64,000 nucleotides of DNA from Gilliamella mensalis (GCF_900103085.1 NZ_FMWR01000011.1:22424-86423), one strand, 5' to 3'. Shown: positions 30,246-38,752, numbered from the stretch's first letter. The notes: generated by a model not told the origin, from the sequence alone. Numbers and translations are program-made.

Positions 30246-30950
30246 CTATTTAGCTGTTTTTTTATCTAACATTTCAATTAGTTTATCGGCTTTTACATAA
30301 CCTGAAACAAGTTGTCCATTAGGTAAAAAAATTGCCGGTGTACCGTTAATGCCAAGTCGTTTACCAACATTAAATTGTTGTGTTACATAAGGTACCATGC
30401 TACTTGCTGGTGCAATTGTATCGCCTTTATATGCCTTTTCAAATGCTGCTTTGCGATCAGCCATACTCCAAATAGATTGCATGTTTTTACCAACATCACT
30501 GTCATCACCAGCACGTGGAAATGCAAAATAGTGTACAGAAATACCCGCATCTAAATATTGGTTGATATTTTCATGAAGTAATTTACAGTAATGACAAGTG
30601 TAATCAGTAAAGACTGAAATGATGTATTTTTCATTTTTAGCTTTATAAACAATGGCATCTTTTTCAATTGACTTGATTAGTTTAAGATTGTTGCTATTAG
30701 CAATGTTTTCAGGTTCATCACCTTGTACATCATAGATAGGACCTTGGGTTAAGTATCTACCATCTTCAGTCACATAAAAAATACCCTCTGGAGTGCTAAC
30801 ACTTTTAAGTCCTTGTACTGGGCTATTAGTAATATTTAGATCTTTACTATCATAACCCAATTTATTGAAAGATTTTTCAATATCAATATTACTTGCTAAT
30901 ACTGAAGTTGAAATTAAAGCTAAACCTAAACATAAAACTAATTTTTTCAT
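30246..30950 (-). CDS. dsbC: Thiol:disulfide interchange protein DsbC
   Basis: DsbC is a periplasmic disulfide isomerase. The 234-residue protein has a signal peptide (MKKLVLCLGLALISTSVLA), an N-terminal dimerisation domain and a C-terminal thioredoxin fold with the active site TDYTCHYCKLLH and the cis-proline loop GTPAIF. The active-site dipeptide is HY instead of GY in E. coli. The two structural cysteines of E. coli DsbC (IWCAKD and PASCDVD) are both serine here (IWSMAD and PASSMVP), so the second disulfide is missing. AAGGAT precedes the ATG. It lies between xerD and recJ. Confidence 0.95.
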   Translation of the reverse strand: MKKLVLCLGLALISTSVLASNIDIEKSFNKLGYDSKDLNITNSPVQGLKSVSTPEGIFYVTEDGRYLTQGPIYDVQGDEPENIANSNNLKLIKSIEKDAIVYKAKNEKYIISVFTDYTCHYCKLLHENINQYLDAGISVHYFAFPRAGDDSDVGKNMQSIWSMADRKAAFEKAYKGDTIAPASSMVPYVTQQFNVGKRLGINGTPAIFLPNGQLVSGYVKADKLIEMLDKKTAK

Positions 30951-30974
30951 TCAATTATCCTTATTTTTTCAACC

Positions 30975-31889
30975 CTATGCTCGAGGATGATGTTTACTGT
31001 GTAACTGTTTTAATCTTTCTGTCGCCACATGTGTATAAATTTGTGTTGTTGATAAACTACTGTGTCCGAGCAACATTTGCACAACACGCAAATCCGCACC
31101 ATGATTGAGCAGATGTGTCGCAAAAGCATGTCGCAATACATGGGGTGAAAGAGCATCAATATTAATACCAGTTAGTATGGCATAATATTTGATTCGATGC
31201 CAGAAGGTCTGTCGAGTCATTTTTTTTCCTAATCGACTAGGAAAAAGTACATCCACAGGACCTGCTTTTAAAAGATCATTTCTAGCATATTTAAAATAAT
31301 ATTCAAGCCAATAAACAGCTTCTTCCCCAAGTGGCACCAGACGCTCTTTATTACCTTTACCAATCACTCTTACCACCCCTTGGCGCAGACTAACTTCACT
31401 CATTTCTAAGCTCACTAATTCCGATACGCGTAAACCTGTAGCATAAAGCACTTCTAACATTGCTTTATCTCGAAGCTCGATAGGATCTTCTATATTTGGT
31501 GATTCAAGTAATGCATCAACTTGCGATTCAGTTAAATCTTTAGGTAATTTTTTGGGCAGCTTGGGGGAAGATAATACTGCGGTAGGATCATCGGTGCGAT
31601 AATTTTCTTGATATAAATACTGAAAAAAACGTTTAGTTGCGCTAAGTAAACGTGCAGAACTACTTGCTTTATACCCATCTTTTACGCGTTGCATTAAAAA
31701 TTCTTGTAAATTATGTGTTTGAGCTGTCAGAAAGATGACTTTTTGTTGTTGTAAAGATTGACTTAATGCCAACAAATCAAGCCGATAAGATTCAATTGTA
31801 TTTTCAGCTAAGTTTCTTTCTAACCACAATGAGTCTAAAAACTGTTCTATTAATATTTTATTTTGGGTGGGGGTGTCTTGGCTAGACAT
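30975..31889 (-). CDS. xerD: Site-specific tyrosine recombinase XerD
   Basis: XerD works with XerC at the dif site to resolve chromosome dimers. The protein has the N-terminal SAM-like domain (FLDSLWLERNLAENTIESYR) and the catalytic domain with ATGLRVSELVSLEMSEVSLR (Arg I), the Lys in GKGNKERLVPLGEEAVYWLE, SPHVLRHAFATHLLNHGADL (His-Arg), LLGHSSLSTTQIYTHV (His and nucleophile Tyr). An ATG at 31889 gives 304 residues (298 in E. coli); a TTG one codon upstream is less likely. It starts the xerD-dsbC-recJ cluster. Confidence 0.97.
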   Translation of the reverse strand: MSSQDTPTQNKILIEQFLDSLWLERNLAENTIESYRLDLLALSQSLQQQKVIFLTAQTHNLQEFLMQRVKDGYKASSSARLLSATKRFFQYLYQENYRTDDPTAVLSSPKLPKKLPKDLTESQVDALLESPNIEDPIELRDKAMLEVLYATGLRVSELVSLEMSEVSLRQGVVRVIGKGNKERLVPLGEEAVYWLEYYFKYARNDLLKAGPVDVLFPSRLGKKMTRQTFWHRIKYYAILTGINIDALSPHVLRHAFATHLLNHGADLRVVQMLLGHSSLSTTQIYTHVATERLKQLHSKHHPRA

Positions 31890-32142
31890 CAATGATTATC
31901 TCTACATTATAGTTATTTTTTATATTATATCCTAACTGTCAATAATTTGCAGTTTGGTCAGTTAGTTACCTTTTAGAATAACTTATAGTCGTTTCTAATT
32001 TATAAATGTTTAGTCAAATGTAAGTCTTTTATACTAAAACACTTGCTTTTCTGAAACTTTTTGGCAATCATTTTTTAAATAAATTATTTTGGAGCATTAT
32101 TATTATATTTTTGATGAACTACTATTTGTTTTTTGGTGCTAA

Positions 32143-32312
32143 TTGTTAAAACGTGTGATAACCATCGTATCAATCAAACATTCATAAAACTTGCCTGCCC
32201 TTAAATGAATGGAAAAGCCCAAAAAGATAGATACTTTTATGAAGATGTCGCGTTTGCTTTTAGGCTACATTTTTTGTAAAAAGTATTCAGGTGTCTATAT
32301 CGTTTAATTATT
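32143..32312 (+). mobile_element. Remnant of rve-type (IS3/IS481-like) transposase
   Basis: One plus-strand frame reads KTCDNHRINQTFIKLACP, a stop, then MNGKAQKDRYFYEDVAF. This matches the DDE integrase-core pattern 'C..H.I...T.P..P.TNGKAER' around the third catalytic residue region. The segment also aligns by eye with the minus-strand remnant at 33659-33900 (GTTAAAACG, then AATGGGAAAGC against AATGGAAAAGC). It is short, stop-interrupted and lacks visible terminal repeats. The exact IS family is not determinable here. Confidence 0.5.
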
Positions 32313-32589
32313 AATTGAAAATTTGCAGTATCTATTTATAGCAAAAAGAAATATTAACTTTTCTATAGCACTATATGTGCCATTAGTTATTGATCTTGAA
32401 ACTTATCATTATTGGCATATTCAGCTTTGTCCATCACAATCAAGTACGCCAATTGGTCGGATCGTATATTACTACCGCTTTTTACGTTTTTATTAAATTT
32501 TATATTGGTATTGCGCTGTTTTGCTAACTATCAATCTTAATTGTTATTGATGTAGTTTTAAAGTTATTCACTGGAATGGGTTGGTTAGT

Positions 32590-32758
32590 CAGATTATAAC
32601 TGCTATTGTGTATAACATCGTGTTAAGAGGAATTCATACACTACTTTACTTAGTGTTCTGAGAGTCGCTAATGAAAGTTTATCTGTTGCTATTCCTGTTT
32701 TGGGATTATTGAGTTGGTTTATTTTGGGACTATTTCGATGAATTGATTTAAATGTCAT
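32590..32758 (+). pseudogene. Possible remnant of a membrane transporter gene
   Basis: An open plus-strand stretch ends at a stop at 32741-32743 and reads TTLLSVLRVANESLSVAIP followed by VLGLLSWFILGLFR. The pattern, a small polar start, 'LLSVL', then an amphipathic helix with 'AIPVLG', resembles the C-terminal half of major-facilitator proteins. A frame change is needed to extend it to the left, and hydrophobic scraps continue to about 32900. In E. coli, grxB is next to the MFS gene mdtH, which makes a decayed transporter plausible, but the evidence is weak. Confidence 0.25.
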
Positions 32759-32940
32759 TTGGGGGATCGTTTTTGTCGATGATTGGATATGGCATTTATA
32801 ATTTTTTCGAGGTTACTATACCAATCAAAATCCATATCCTTTTATTAATTTTGTGCGGATTGGTTACTCCCAAAACACTGTTTACCGTGTTAAGGATTAG
32901 CCTTTTTATTTTGAGTGATTGAATATTTAAGGAGTCGAAA

Positions 32941-33591
32941 ATGAAGCTGTATATTTATGAGCATTGTCCTTTTTGTGTAAGGGCAAGAATGATATTTGGT
33001 CTAAAAAACATACCGGTTGAATTGCAAGTGTTGCTGAGTGATGATTCTCAATCGCCAGAGCGTATGATTGGCGAAAAAATGGCACCCATTTTACAAAAAG
33101 AGGATGGCAGCTATATGCCTGAAAGTTTAGATATTGTTGATTATATTGATAATAATTATGGTGGTGATCCCATTTTAGTTGGACCTAAATCCCCAAATAT
33201 TGCAGAGTTAATCAAACAGTTGCAACAATATGATTATAAGTTAGAGTGTCCCCGTTATATAAAGCTCGGCTTAGCTGAATTTGCAACACAAAGTGCGATT
33301 GATTATTTTGTCACTAGTAAAGTTGGTAAATTAGGATCGTTTGACGAATGTTTAGCACAAACTGATTCGTTAGTGTCTGCCGTATCTGCGGTATTAAATC
33401 AGCTTGAATTATTGATTGTTTCGCCAGATGCGTGTAATGGACAATTATCTTTAGATGATATCTGTTTGTTTCCCGTTTTACGCAATTTGACGTGTGTTAA
33501 AAGCTTAACTTTTCCGCCTAAAATTAAAGCTTATATACAATCCATGGCAAAACTCAGTAAAGTTAATTTATTTTTTGATAAAGCCATTTAA
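32941..33591 (+). CDS. grxB: Glutaredoxin 2 (GST-like)
   Basis: GrxB is a GSH-dependent glutaredoxin with a glutathione-S-transferase-like fold, unlike the small 85-residue glutaredoxins. The 216-residue protein (215 in E. coli) begins MKLYIYEHCPFCVRARMIFG, where CPFC replaces the usual CPYC active site, followed by the cis-Pro region EKMAPILQKEDGSYMPESLD and a helical C-terminal domain. AAGGAG precedes the ATG. It is isolated between two regions of transposon debris in opposite orientation, which may explain why no neighbour is shared with E. coli. Confidence 0.94.
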   Translation: MKLYIYEHCPFCVRARMIFGLKNIPVELQVLLSDDSQSPERMIGEKMAPILQKEDGSYMPESLDIVDYIDNNYGGDPILVGPKSPNIAELIKQLQQYDYKLECPRYIKLGLAEFATQSAIDYFVTSKVGKLGSFDECLAQTDSLVSAVSAVLNQLELLIVSPDACNGQLSLDDICLFPVLRNLTCVKSLTFPPKIKAYIQSMAKLSKVNLFFDKAI

Positions 33592-33658
33592 TTATTAGGC
33601 AGTTAGATCTAGCGTTTTATTTATCGTTAAACTAAGGTTTAAGAAAAAGCCAGATTGT

Positions 33659-33900
33659 TTACACTTCATGATTAACATAATCATTTAATAACGCATAAGG
33701 CGTTTTATTTAAAATCGCTTTATGCGGTTTAACTATATTATAAATGTGAATCAATCATTTTCTATCTTTTGCATCGCTAACTATATGTTGATTACGCCAC
33801 ATAGCTATTAAAGTACGTCTCTCTTTCAGCTTTCCCATTCGTTTATTAGCGGGTTGGTTTATAAGTTTTCGATTAATAGATGGTGATCATACGTTTTAAC
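33659..33900 (-). mobile_element. C-terminal remnant of rve-type transposase
   Basis: The minus strand encodes LIHIYNIVKPHKAILNKTPY and ALLNDYVNHEV before a stop at 33659, the classic 'YN..RPH.AL..KTP' end of IS3/IS481-type transposases. Upstream in a second frame it reads TNGKAERETYFNSYVA and, further up, KTYDHHLLIENL, the counterpart of the remnant at 32143. Stops and frame changes (for example DRK-stop-LIH, probably a lost Trp) show that it is dead. It points away from grxB in the opposite orientation to the other remnant. Confidence 0.6.
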
Positions 33901-33988
33901 AAATGAGATACTAAAAATTCTTAATAAATCACGAAACGGTATAGAATCCTGAATATTTTTTACAAAAATATAATCTAAAAAGCGAACA
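33891..33988. repeat. Direct repeat copy 1 (about 98 bp)
   Basis: This block begins ACGTTTTAACAAATGAGATA and ends AGCGAACA. It is repeated in the same orientation at 34070-34169 with about four substitutions and a two-base indel, roughly 95% identical by eye. Copy 1 is contiguous with the transposase remnant (which enters it at GTTTTAAC), suggesting the block was part of the element and was duplicated. A diverged inverted match to part of it (TTTTTGTAAAAAATATTCAGG) occurs at about 32268-32308. Confidence 0.85.
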
Positions 33989-34069
33989 CTATATCTTTAT
34001 TAAAGTTCCTATCTTGTATTCATTTTAAGTCAGTCAACTTTTATTTTTGGATTGATACGATGAATATTA

Positions 34070-34169
34070 ACGTTTTAACAAATGAGATACTAAAAATACT
34101 TAATAAATCGCCAAACGGTATAGAATCCTGAATATTTTTTACAAAAAAATATAATCTAAAAAGTGAACA
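34070..34169. repeat. Direct repeat copy 2 (about 100 bp)
   Basis: This is the second copy of the block at 33891-33988, starting ACGTTTTAAC and ending AGTGAACA, 81 bases further right. Differences include two extra A in the A-run and changes in ATTC/ATAC, CACG/CGCC and GCG/GTG. Flanking sequence differs between copies, which bounds the repeat on both sides. Confidence 0.85.
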
Positions 34170-34639
34170 GTTGTATAAATATTCCATAGTAAGACACAAC
34201 AGATGTAGAAAATTATGTGACCTGTTTTCGTATTTTATATGCAAGGGGAGCTATGTGATGTAATACCTGATGACACCTTTCGGCATTATGAATGGAATGT
34301 TATGGGTAGATGTTTGGTGTCGTCATGAAGCATTTTGCTTAGATAGGTTTTGTTATTGCCTTTAGTTTGCAGTCTTAATTTATCTTTAATGGATTTTTCA
34401 ATTTTGATCAAACAGTTAATACCATAACCGATGATTATTTTTTCTTTATGATATCAGCGCTATATCACTTGTCTGTAATAAGGCGTTAGTGTTGTTGTTC
34501 ATGTATATCTATTACAGTCGTTTCTCAAATTACTGTAAATAATGCGAACAATTCCGGCAACTAAGGTTATAAACTTGTTATCATTACAAAAGAGAACAGG
34601 AAAATAGAAACAACCCCTGTTCTCTGTTCGGTTTGTTAA

Positions 34640-35680
34640 TTAGTTACCTAATTTAACATCAATCACTTCAATATTATCTTTACCACCATAGATATCATAC
34701 CAAGGTGTAGCGTATTGTTTTAATATCTTATTAAGGTGCTCAACATTTTCACGACCAGTTTGATCTAACCAACGCTTTAATCCCTCTTTTCCACCATTTG
34801 CATAGGCGGCAACTCCTTCAAACCATGTTGCACGACCACCTAAAATACCGCTATATTTAGCACCATGTTCACCGGCAAAAATGAGTTCTTGGTGGAAAGT
34901 TTTTGTTGGCACGCCAGCACTTAAATAAATGAAAGGGCGCGTTGCGGCATCGCTTGCTTGTTTAAAGTAGTCTGCTGCTTGTTTTTGCGTATAGACAACG
35001 ATATTGTTGTCGTTAAAGCCTTCTACGTTTTTAAAGAGCACAGGGACTTCGACTTTTAAAATATCAATGTAATATTGCTCTTTAGTAAATTCTTTAATGG
35101 TATTAATGACTTTTTGTGGTTTGATTTTTGCAAATTCTGGGCTTTTATCGTCAGTTATCACGTTATCATATACAATAGGTTCAACAAAAACTGGAATATC
35201 AGCAGCTCTTGCCTCATTGCCTAAACGTTCTAAAAAAGCGTGCTTTTTATCTAAAATATCTTGAGGATCATCAGGATTATAATAAACCAATACTTTTGCG
35301 GCATCCGCCCCTTTTTTTATTAAACGTTGTAATGAATCTTCTGGCAAAATATCGGGTAATCGCCCTGGCGTATTGGCGTCATATCCCGTTTTTTCGTATG
35401 ACATGATTAATCCAGCATTGCTATTTTTGGCTGTCATGCCTTTAAAGCCATATTCTTCATCTAACAAAATTGCACTGACATATTTAGTTAACTCTTGAGA
35501 GACAAGTTCTTTAAATTCATACACCATATCAATATGATAACGATCTTTACCAACGGCCGATTCCATCATCTTAACCATTGAACCTCGTTGATCTATCGCT
35601 AATGCAGCGATAACGCCATCTTGGTTTGATAATTGCTGCATACGTGTGAATTTGCCACGAGAAATACATTTTTTAGCCAT
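34640..35680 (-). CDS. lacD: Class I tagatose-1,6-bisphosphate aldolase (LacD-like)
   Basis: LacD cleaves tagatose 1,6-bisphosphate to DHAP and glyceraldehyde 3-phosphate through a Schiff-base lysine and also accepts related ketose bisphosphates. Family features are IAALAIDQRGSMVKMM, SAILLDEEYG, the YYNPDD region, VFVEPIVYD, IDILKVEVPVLFKNVEGF (with the catalytic Lys) and YLSAGVPTKTFHQELIFAGE. The ATG at 35680 is chosen because GGAGAG lies seven bases upstream; an ATG at 35695 is itself part of that site. This gives 346 residues (LacD is about 326). No lacABC partners are present, so the physiological substrate is uncertain. The gene is divergent from an MHS transporter. Confidence 0.85.
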   Translation of the reverse strand: MAKKCISRGKFTRMQQLSNQDGVIAALAIDQRGSMVKMMESAVGKDRYHIDMVYEFKELVSQELTKYVSAILLDEEYGFKGMTAKNSNAGLIMSYEKTGYDANTPGRLPDILPEDSLQRLIKKGADAAKVLVYYNPDDPQDILDKKHAFLERLGNEARAADIPVFVEPIVYDNVITDDKSPEFAKIKPQKVINTIKEFTKEQYYIDILKVEVPVLFKNVEGFNDNNIVVYTQKQAADYFKQASDAATRPFIYLSAGVPTKTFHQELIFAGEHGAKYSGILGGRATWFEGVAAYANGGKEGLKRWLDQTGRENVEHLNKILKQYATPWYDIYGGKDNIEVIDVKLGN

Positions 35681-35800
35681 TTTATAGCTCTCCATTTAGT
35701 AAGATGTACTATTGTAGTTTTTTTGTTTGACTATTTATTAATCATTCGTGCTAGTTTTAGCGCTATACTTTATTAAAGCGAACTCAATTATTATGTAATG

Positions 35801-35826
35801 CGATGATGATTGAGTTTACATCATCG
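35801..35826. promoter_or_regulatory. Inverted repeat between divergent lacD and MHS transporter
   Basis: CGATGATG (35801-35808) and CATCATCG (35819-35826) form a perfect 8-bp inverted repeat in the 239-bp region between two divergent start codons. It is placed to act as a shared operator, but no regulator gene is adjacent and no known motif was recognised. Confidence 0.35.
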
Positions 35827-35919
35827 TGTGAGCAAATATTTCCTTTAAAAAAATAAGCGTTAGGGTATAGTAGTTCACAATATTAAACTGTCTGTAAACA
35901 ATAACTTACAAGGATCCTC

Positions 35920-37239
35920 ATGCAAGATGTAGTAACCCATACACCGACAAGAACTCTAAATGCTCAGGACTATAAAACATTGGCACTTTCCGCATTAGGT
36001 GGAGCATTAGAATTTTATGATTTTATTATTTTTGTCTTTTTTTCAATAACCATTAGTCACCTTTTTTTTCCGAATGATATGCCGGCTTGGCTAAGTCAAG
36101 TTCAAACCTTTGGTATTTTTGCTGCTGGATATTTGATTCGCCCATTCGGCGGTATTGTAATGGCGCACTTTGGCGATCTGTTCGGTCGCAAAAAAATGTT
36201 TACGCTAAGTATATTGCTTATGGCTTTACCAACCCTATTTATAGGATGTCTACCTACGTATACCCATATTGGTATTTTGGCTCCTTTGTTGTTACTGGTT
36301 ATGCGATTGTGTCAGGGATTAGCGGTTGGCGGTGAAGTTCCGGGGGCTTGGACTTTTGTTGCTGAGCATGTGCCGAAAAATAAAATTGGATTGGCATGTG
36401 GCATTTTAACCAGTGGATTAAGTCTCGGTATTTTACTCGGTTCGTTAGTTTCAACGGCTATAAATAAATGCCTATCAGCCGAACAACTTATTGATTGGGG
36501 ATGGCGTATGCCATTTATTATTGGTGGTGTTTTTGGATTGATTGCAATGTATTTACGTCGTTGGTTAAAAGAAACACCAATTTTTCTGGAAATGCAAAAG
36601 CGTAAACAACAAGAATTGGCTAAAAAAATACCGGTTATCACTGTGTTGACGCAGTATTTACCTCAGACTATTTTGTCAATGCTACTCACTTGGGTGCTGT
36701 CTGCGGGTATTATGGTCATTATGCTAATGACGCCAATTTTATTACAAAAGCAATTTGGCTACTCGCCGATCGATGCGTTGCAAGGGAATATACTAGCGAT
36801 TATTGGGCTCATTATAAGTTGTACTTTTTATGGCATGATGGTTGATAAATTTGCTATGGGGAAAGTGATATTTATAGGTTGTGCTATTGCAACCATTGTT
36901 ATCGCTATTTTTTACCTCTCATTAGATAACCCACACCTTTTATTCATGACTTATTCATTAGCTGGTTTTGGCGTTGGTATTGTGGGTTGTTTTGCTTATT
37001 TTATGGTGACTGTGTTTCCTACTCAGATTCGTTACAGTGGTGTCTCGTTTTCATTTAATATGGCTTACGCCATTACCGGCGGATTAACCCCTTTACTGAT
37101 CTCCTTTTTGAGTGATTTTGTGAGCAAAATGGCACCTGCTATTTATGTTATTGGATTATTTGGATTTGGTGCATTGATTGGGTTATTTTTATTAATTAAT
37201 GATAACAGTCAAAAGTATATAGCTAAAGATATTGCATAA
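35920..37239 (+). CDS. MFS transporter, metabolite:H+ symporter (MHS) family
   Basis: The 439-residue protein has twelve predicted membrane helices and the MHS-type signatures: LGGALEFYDFIIFVFFS in helix 1, RPFGGIVMAHFGDLFGRKK after helix 2 (the MFS loop motif), and RLCQGLAVGGEVPGAWTFVA in helix 4-5. This family includes the proline/betaine, citrate, alpha-ketoglutarate and shikimate transporters. The sequence does not identify the substrate. AAGGAT precedes the ATG. It is divergent from the LacD-like aldolase, but a functional link is not proven. Confidence 0.85.
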   Translation: MQDVVTHTPTRTLNAQDYKTLALSALGGALEFYDFIIFVFFSITISHLFFPNDMPAWLSQVQTFGIFAAGYLIRPFGGIVMAHFGDLFGRKKMFTLSILLMALPTLFIGCLPTYTHIGILAPLLLLVMRLCQGLAVGGEVPGAWTFVAEHVPKNKIGLACGILTSGLSLGILLGSLVSTAINKCLSAEQLIDWGWRMPFIIGGVFGLIAMYLRRWLKETPIFLEMQKRKQQELAKKIPVITVLTQYLPQTILSMLLTWVLSAGIMVIMLMTPILLQKQFGYSPIDALQGNILAIIGLIISCTFYGMMVDKFAMGKVIFIGCAIATIVIAIFYLSLDNPHLLFMTYSLAGFGVGIVGCFAYFMVTVFPTQIRYSGVSFSFNMAYAITGGLTPLLISFLSDFVSKMAPAIYVIGLFGFGALIGLFLLINDNSQKYIAKDIA

Positions 37240-37284
37240 TAAATGATGACCGTAGAATTTTAATTATTATTTAATAATATGTTG

Positions 37285-37322
37285 AAATGGAAAGTATAAG
37301 AATTTATTCTTGCTTTCCATTT
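37285..37322 (+). terminator. Stem-loop after the MHS transporter gene
   Basis: AAATGGAAAG (37285-37294) pairs with CTTTCCATTT (37313-37322), enclosing a second stem AAGAAT/ATTCTT. It lies 46 bases after the stop codon. The following sequence ACCTGACTT is not a U-tract, so the terminator call is moderate. Confidence 0.4.
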
Positions 37323-37457
37323 ACCTGACTTACCTTATATTCAAACCTGCCAGATTTATTCATTTAAATGATATATCTAACTTATTTTGTTAAAAACTTT
37401 CAGGAAAGACTACGTTTTAGTATAGTTTATTAAATAATCAACACAATTTAATAAAAT

Positions 37458-37473
37458 TGTGAAATAACTCAAA
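37458..37473 (+). promoter_or_regulatory. CRP-like site upstream of adhP
   Basis: TGTGAAATAACTCAAA at 37458-37473 matches the CRP core TGTGA-N6-TCACA with a full left half and four of five bases in the right half. It lies about 70 bases before the adhP start. No convincing -10 at the ideal distance was found, so it is only a candidate. Confidence 0.25.
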
Positions 37474-37542
37474 TTTTTTAAGGGGGATTAGGTTAAAATA
37501 AAATCAATGATATTTTAATTTTAATATTTCCTAGGAGAAAAA

Positions 37543-38577
37543 ATGAAAGCAGCAGTTATTAAACAACAGTGTGATGGTCAAGTCGAAATTAAAGATATCC
37601 CTGTTCGTCCTTTGGAAGCAGGAGAAGCACTTGTTGATGTTGAATATTGTGGTCTTTGCCATACGGATATCCATGTAGCATCGGGTGATTTTGGTAAAAA
37701 ACCGGGGCGAGTTATTGGTCATGAAGGTGTAGGCATTGTGACTAAAATTGCCCCTGATGTAAAGAGCCTAAAAATTGGTGATCGTGTCAGTATTGCTTGG
37801 TTTCATGCCGGCTGTGGTACTTGTGAGTATTGTATTTCAGGTAATGAGACATTTTGTCGGAATGCGTTAAATTCTGGTTACAGCGTTGATGGCGGTATGG
37901 CAGAACAATGTATTGTTAAAGCGGATTATGCAGTTAAAGTGCCAGAAGGGCTCGATCCGGCACAAGCAACTAGCGTTACATGTGCAGGTGTCACGACATA
38001 TAAAGGTATTAAAGTGGCTAATACAAAACCAGGTCAATGGCTTGCTGTATTTGGTATTGGTGGACTAGGTACACTTGCTATCGAATATGGTAAAAAAGTG
38101 TTTAACAATAAAGTCGTTGCAATTAGTAACAGTGATAGCCAACTAGAATTGTGTCGAAAATTAGGTGCTGATTTAGTCGTTAATCCTAAAAAAATTGAGG
38201 ATGTAGGCGCTTATATTAAAGAGCATACTGCAGGTGGCGTACATGGTGCTGTTGTGACCTCGGTTACTAAAACTGCATTCAATCAAGCTATCAATTCTGT
38301 GCGACCTTTAGGACGTGTTGTTGCACTAGGCTTGCCTTCTGAAAATATGGATTTGAGTATTCCTAAAACGGTGTTAGATGGCATTCAAGTATTAGGTTCA
38401 CTGGTTGGTACTCGTGAAGATTTAGCTGAAGCATTTCAATTTAGTGCTGAAGGTAAAGTGGTGCCGATAGTGGAAAAAAGACCATTAGAAGATATCAATG
38501 ATATGATTGAGGAAATGAAAGCAGGTAAAATTCGAGGTCGTATGGTCGTTGATATGAAAATGAAGAAAAAGAAATAA
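37543..38577 (+). CDS. adhP: Zinc-dependent alcohol dehydrogenase, propanol-preferring
   Basis: AdhP reversibly oxidises short-chain primary alcohols to aldehydes with NAD+. The 344-residue protein (336 in E. coli) has the catalytic zinc ligands in CGLCHTDIHVASGDFG and RVIGHEGVGIV, the structural zinc cysteines in CGTCEYCISGNETFC, SVDGGMAEQCIVKADYAVKV, and the NAD-binding GIGGLGTLAIEYGKK. The C-terminus carries a basic tail (MKMKKKK) longer than that of E. coli. AGGAGAAA precedes the ATG. A good terminator follows, so it is a single-gene unit. Confidence 0.95.
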   Translation: MKAAVIKQQCDGQVEIKDIPVRPLEAGEALVDVEYCGLCHTDIHVASGDFGKKPGRVIGHEGVGIVTKIAPDVKSLKIGDRVSIAWFHAGCGTCEYCISGNETFCRNALNSGYSVDGGMAEQCIVKADYAVKVPEGLDPAQATSVTCAGVTTYKGIKVANTKPGQWLAVFGIGGLGTLAIEYGKKVFNNKVVAISNSDSQLELCRKLGADLVVNPKKIEDVGAYIKEHTAGGVHGAVVTSVTKTAFNQAINSVRPLGRVVALGLPSENMDLSIPKTVLDGIQVLGSLVGTREDLAEAFQFSAEGKVVPIVEKRPLEDINDMIEEMKAGKIRGRMVVDMKMKKKK

Positions 38578-38598
38578 TTTTTCAAAAAGATAGCGAAT

Positions 38599-38632
38599 AA
38601 AAAGTCAGTTTTTGCTGACTTTTTGTTTATTT
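38599..38632 (+). terminator. Intrinsic terminator of adhP
   Basis: AAAAAGTCAG (38599-38608) and CTGACTTTTT (38615-38624) form a 10-bp perfect stem with loop TTTTTG, followed by GTTTATTTT, 22 bases after the adhP stop. Confidence 0.9.
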
Positions 38633-38752
38633 TATCACGCTGATTTTTGATGTTTTTTTAATTAGGTAAAATTAATCTTTCTTGTATTTTATAAATAAAT
38701 CCCTATCATGAATAGATTTTTCACGTTTATTTATATATTTAAGGGGATCTTT

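Larger units (their letters stand above)
31890..32940. other. Gene-poor region upstream of grxB with decayed sequences
   Basis: About 1.05 kb contains no intact gene. It holds a transposase remnant at 32143-32312 and a possible membrane-transporter remnant near 32590-32758, both described separately. The remaining sequence is AT-rich with stops in all frames. The xerD promoter should lie at its left end and the grxB promoter at its right end; AAGGAG at 32930-32935 is the grxB Shine-Dalgarno. Confidence 0.55.
33592..34639. other. Gene-poor region downstream of grxB with transposon debris
   Basis: About 1.05 kb has no intact gene. It holds the minus-strand transposase remnant (33659-33900) and two copies of a 98-100-bp direct repeat (33891-33988 and 34070-34169). 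From about 34250 to 34600 nothing was recognised. A 67-codon minus-strand frame at 34041-34244 consists largely of the repeat and is not considered a gene. Confidence 0.55.

Noticed and set aside
34041..34244. A 67-codon minus-strand open frame near the grxB region
   Set aside because: It is mostly made of direct repeat copy 2, starts without a ribosome site and the frame is broken in copy 1.
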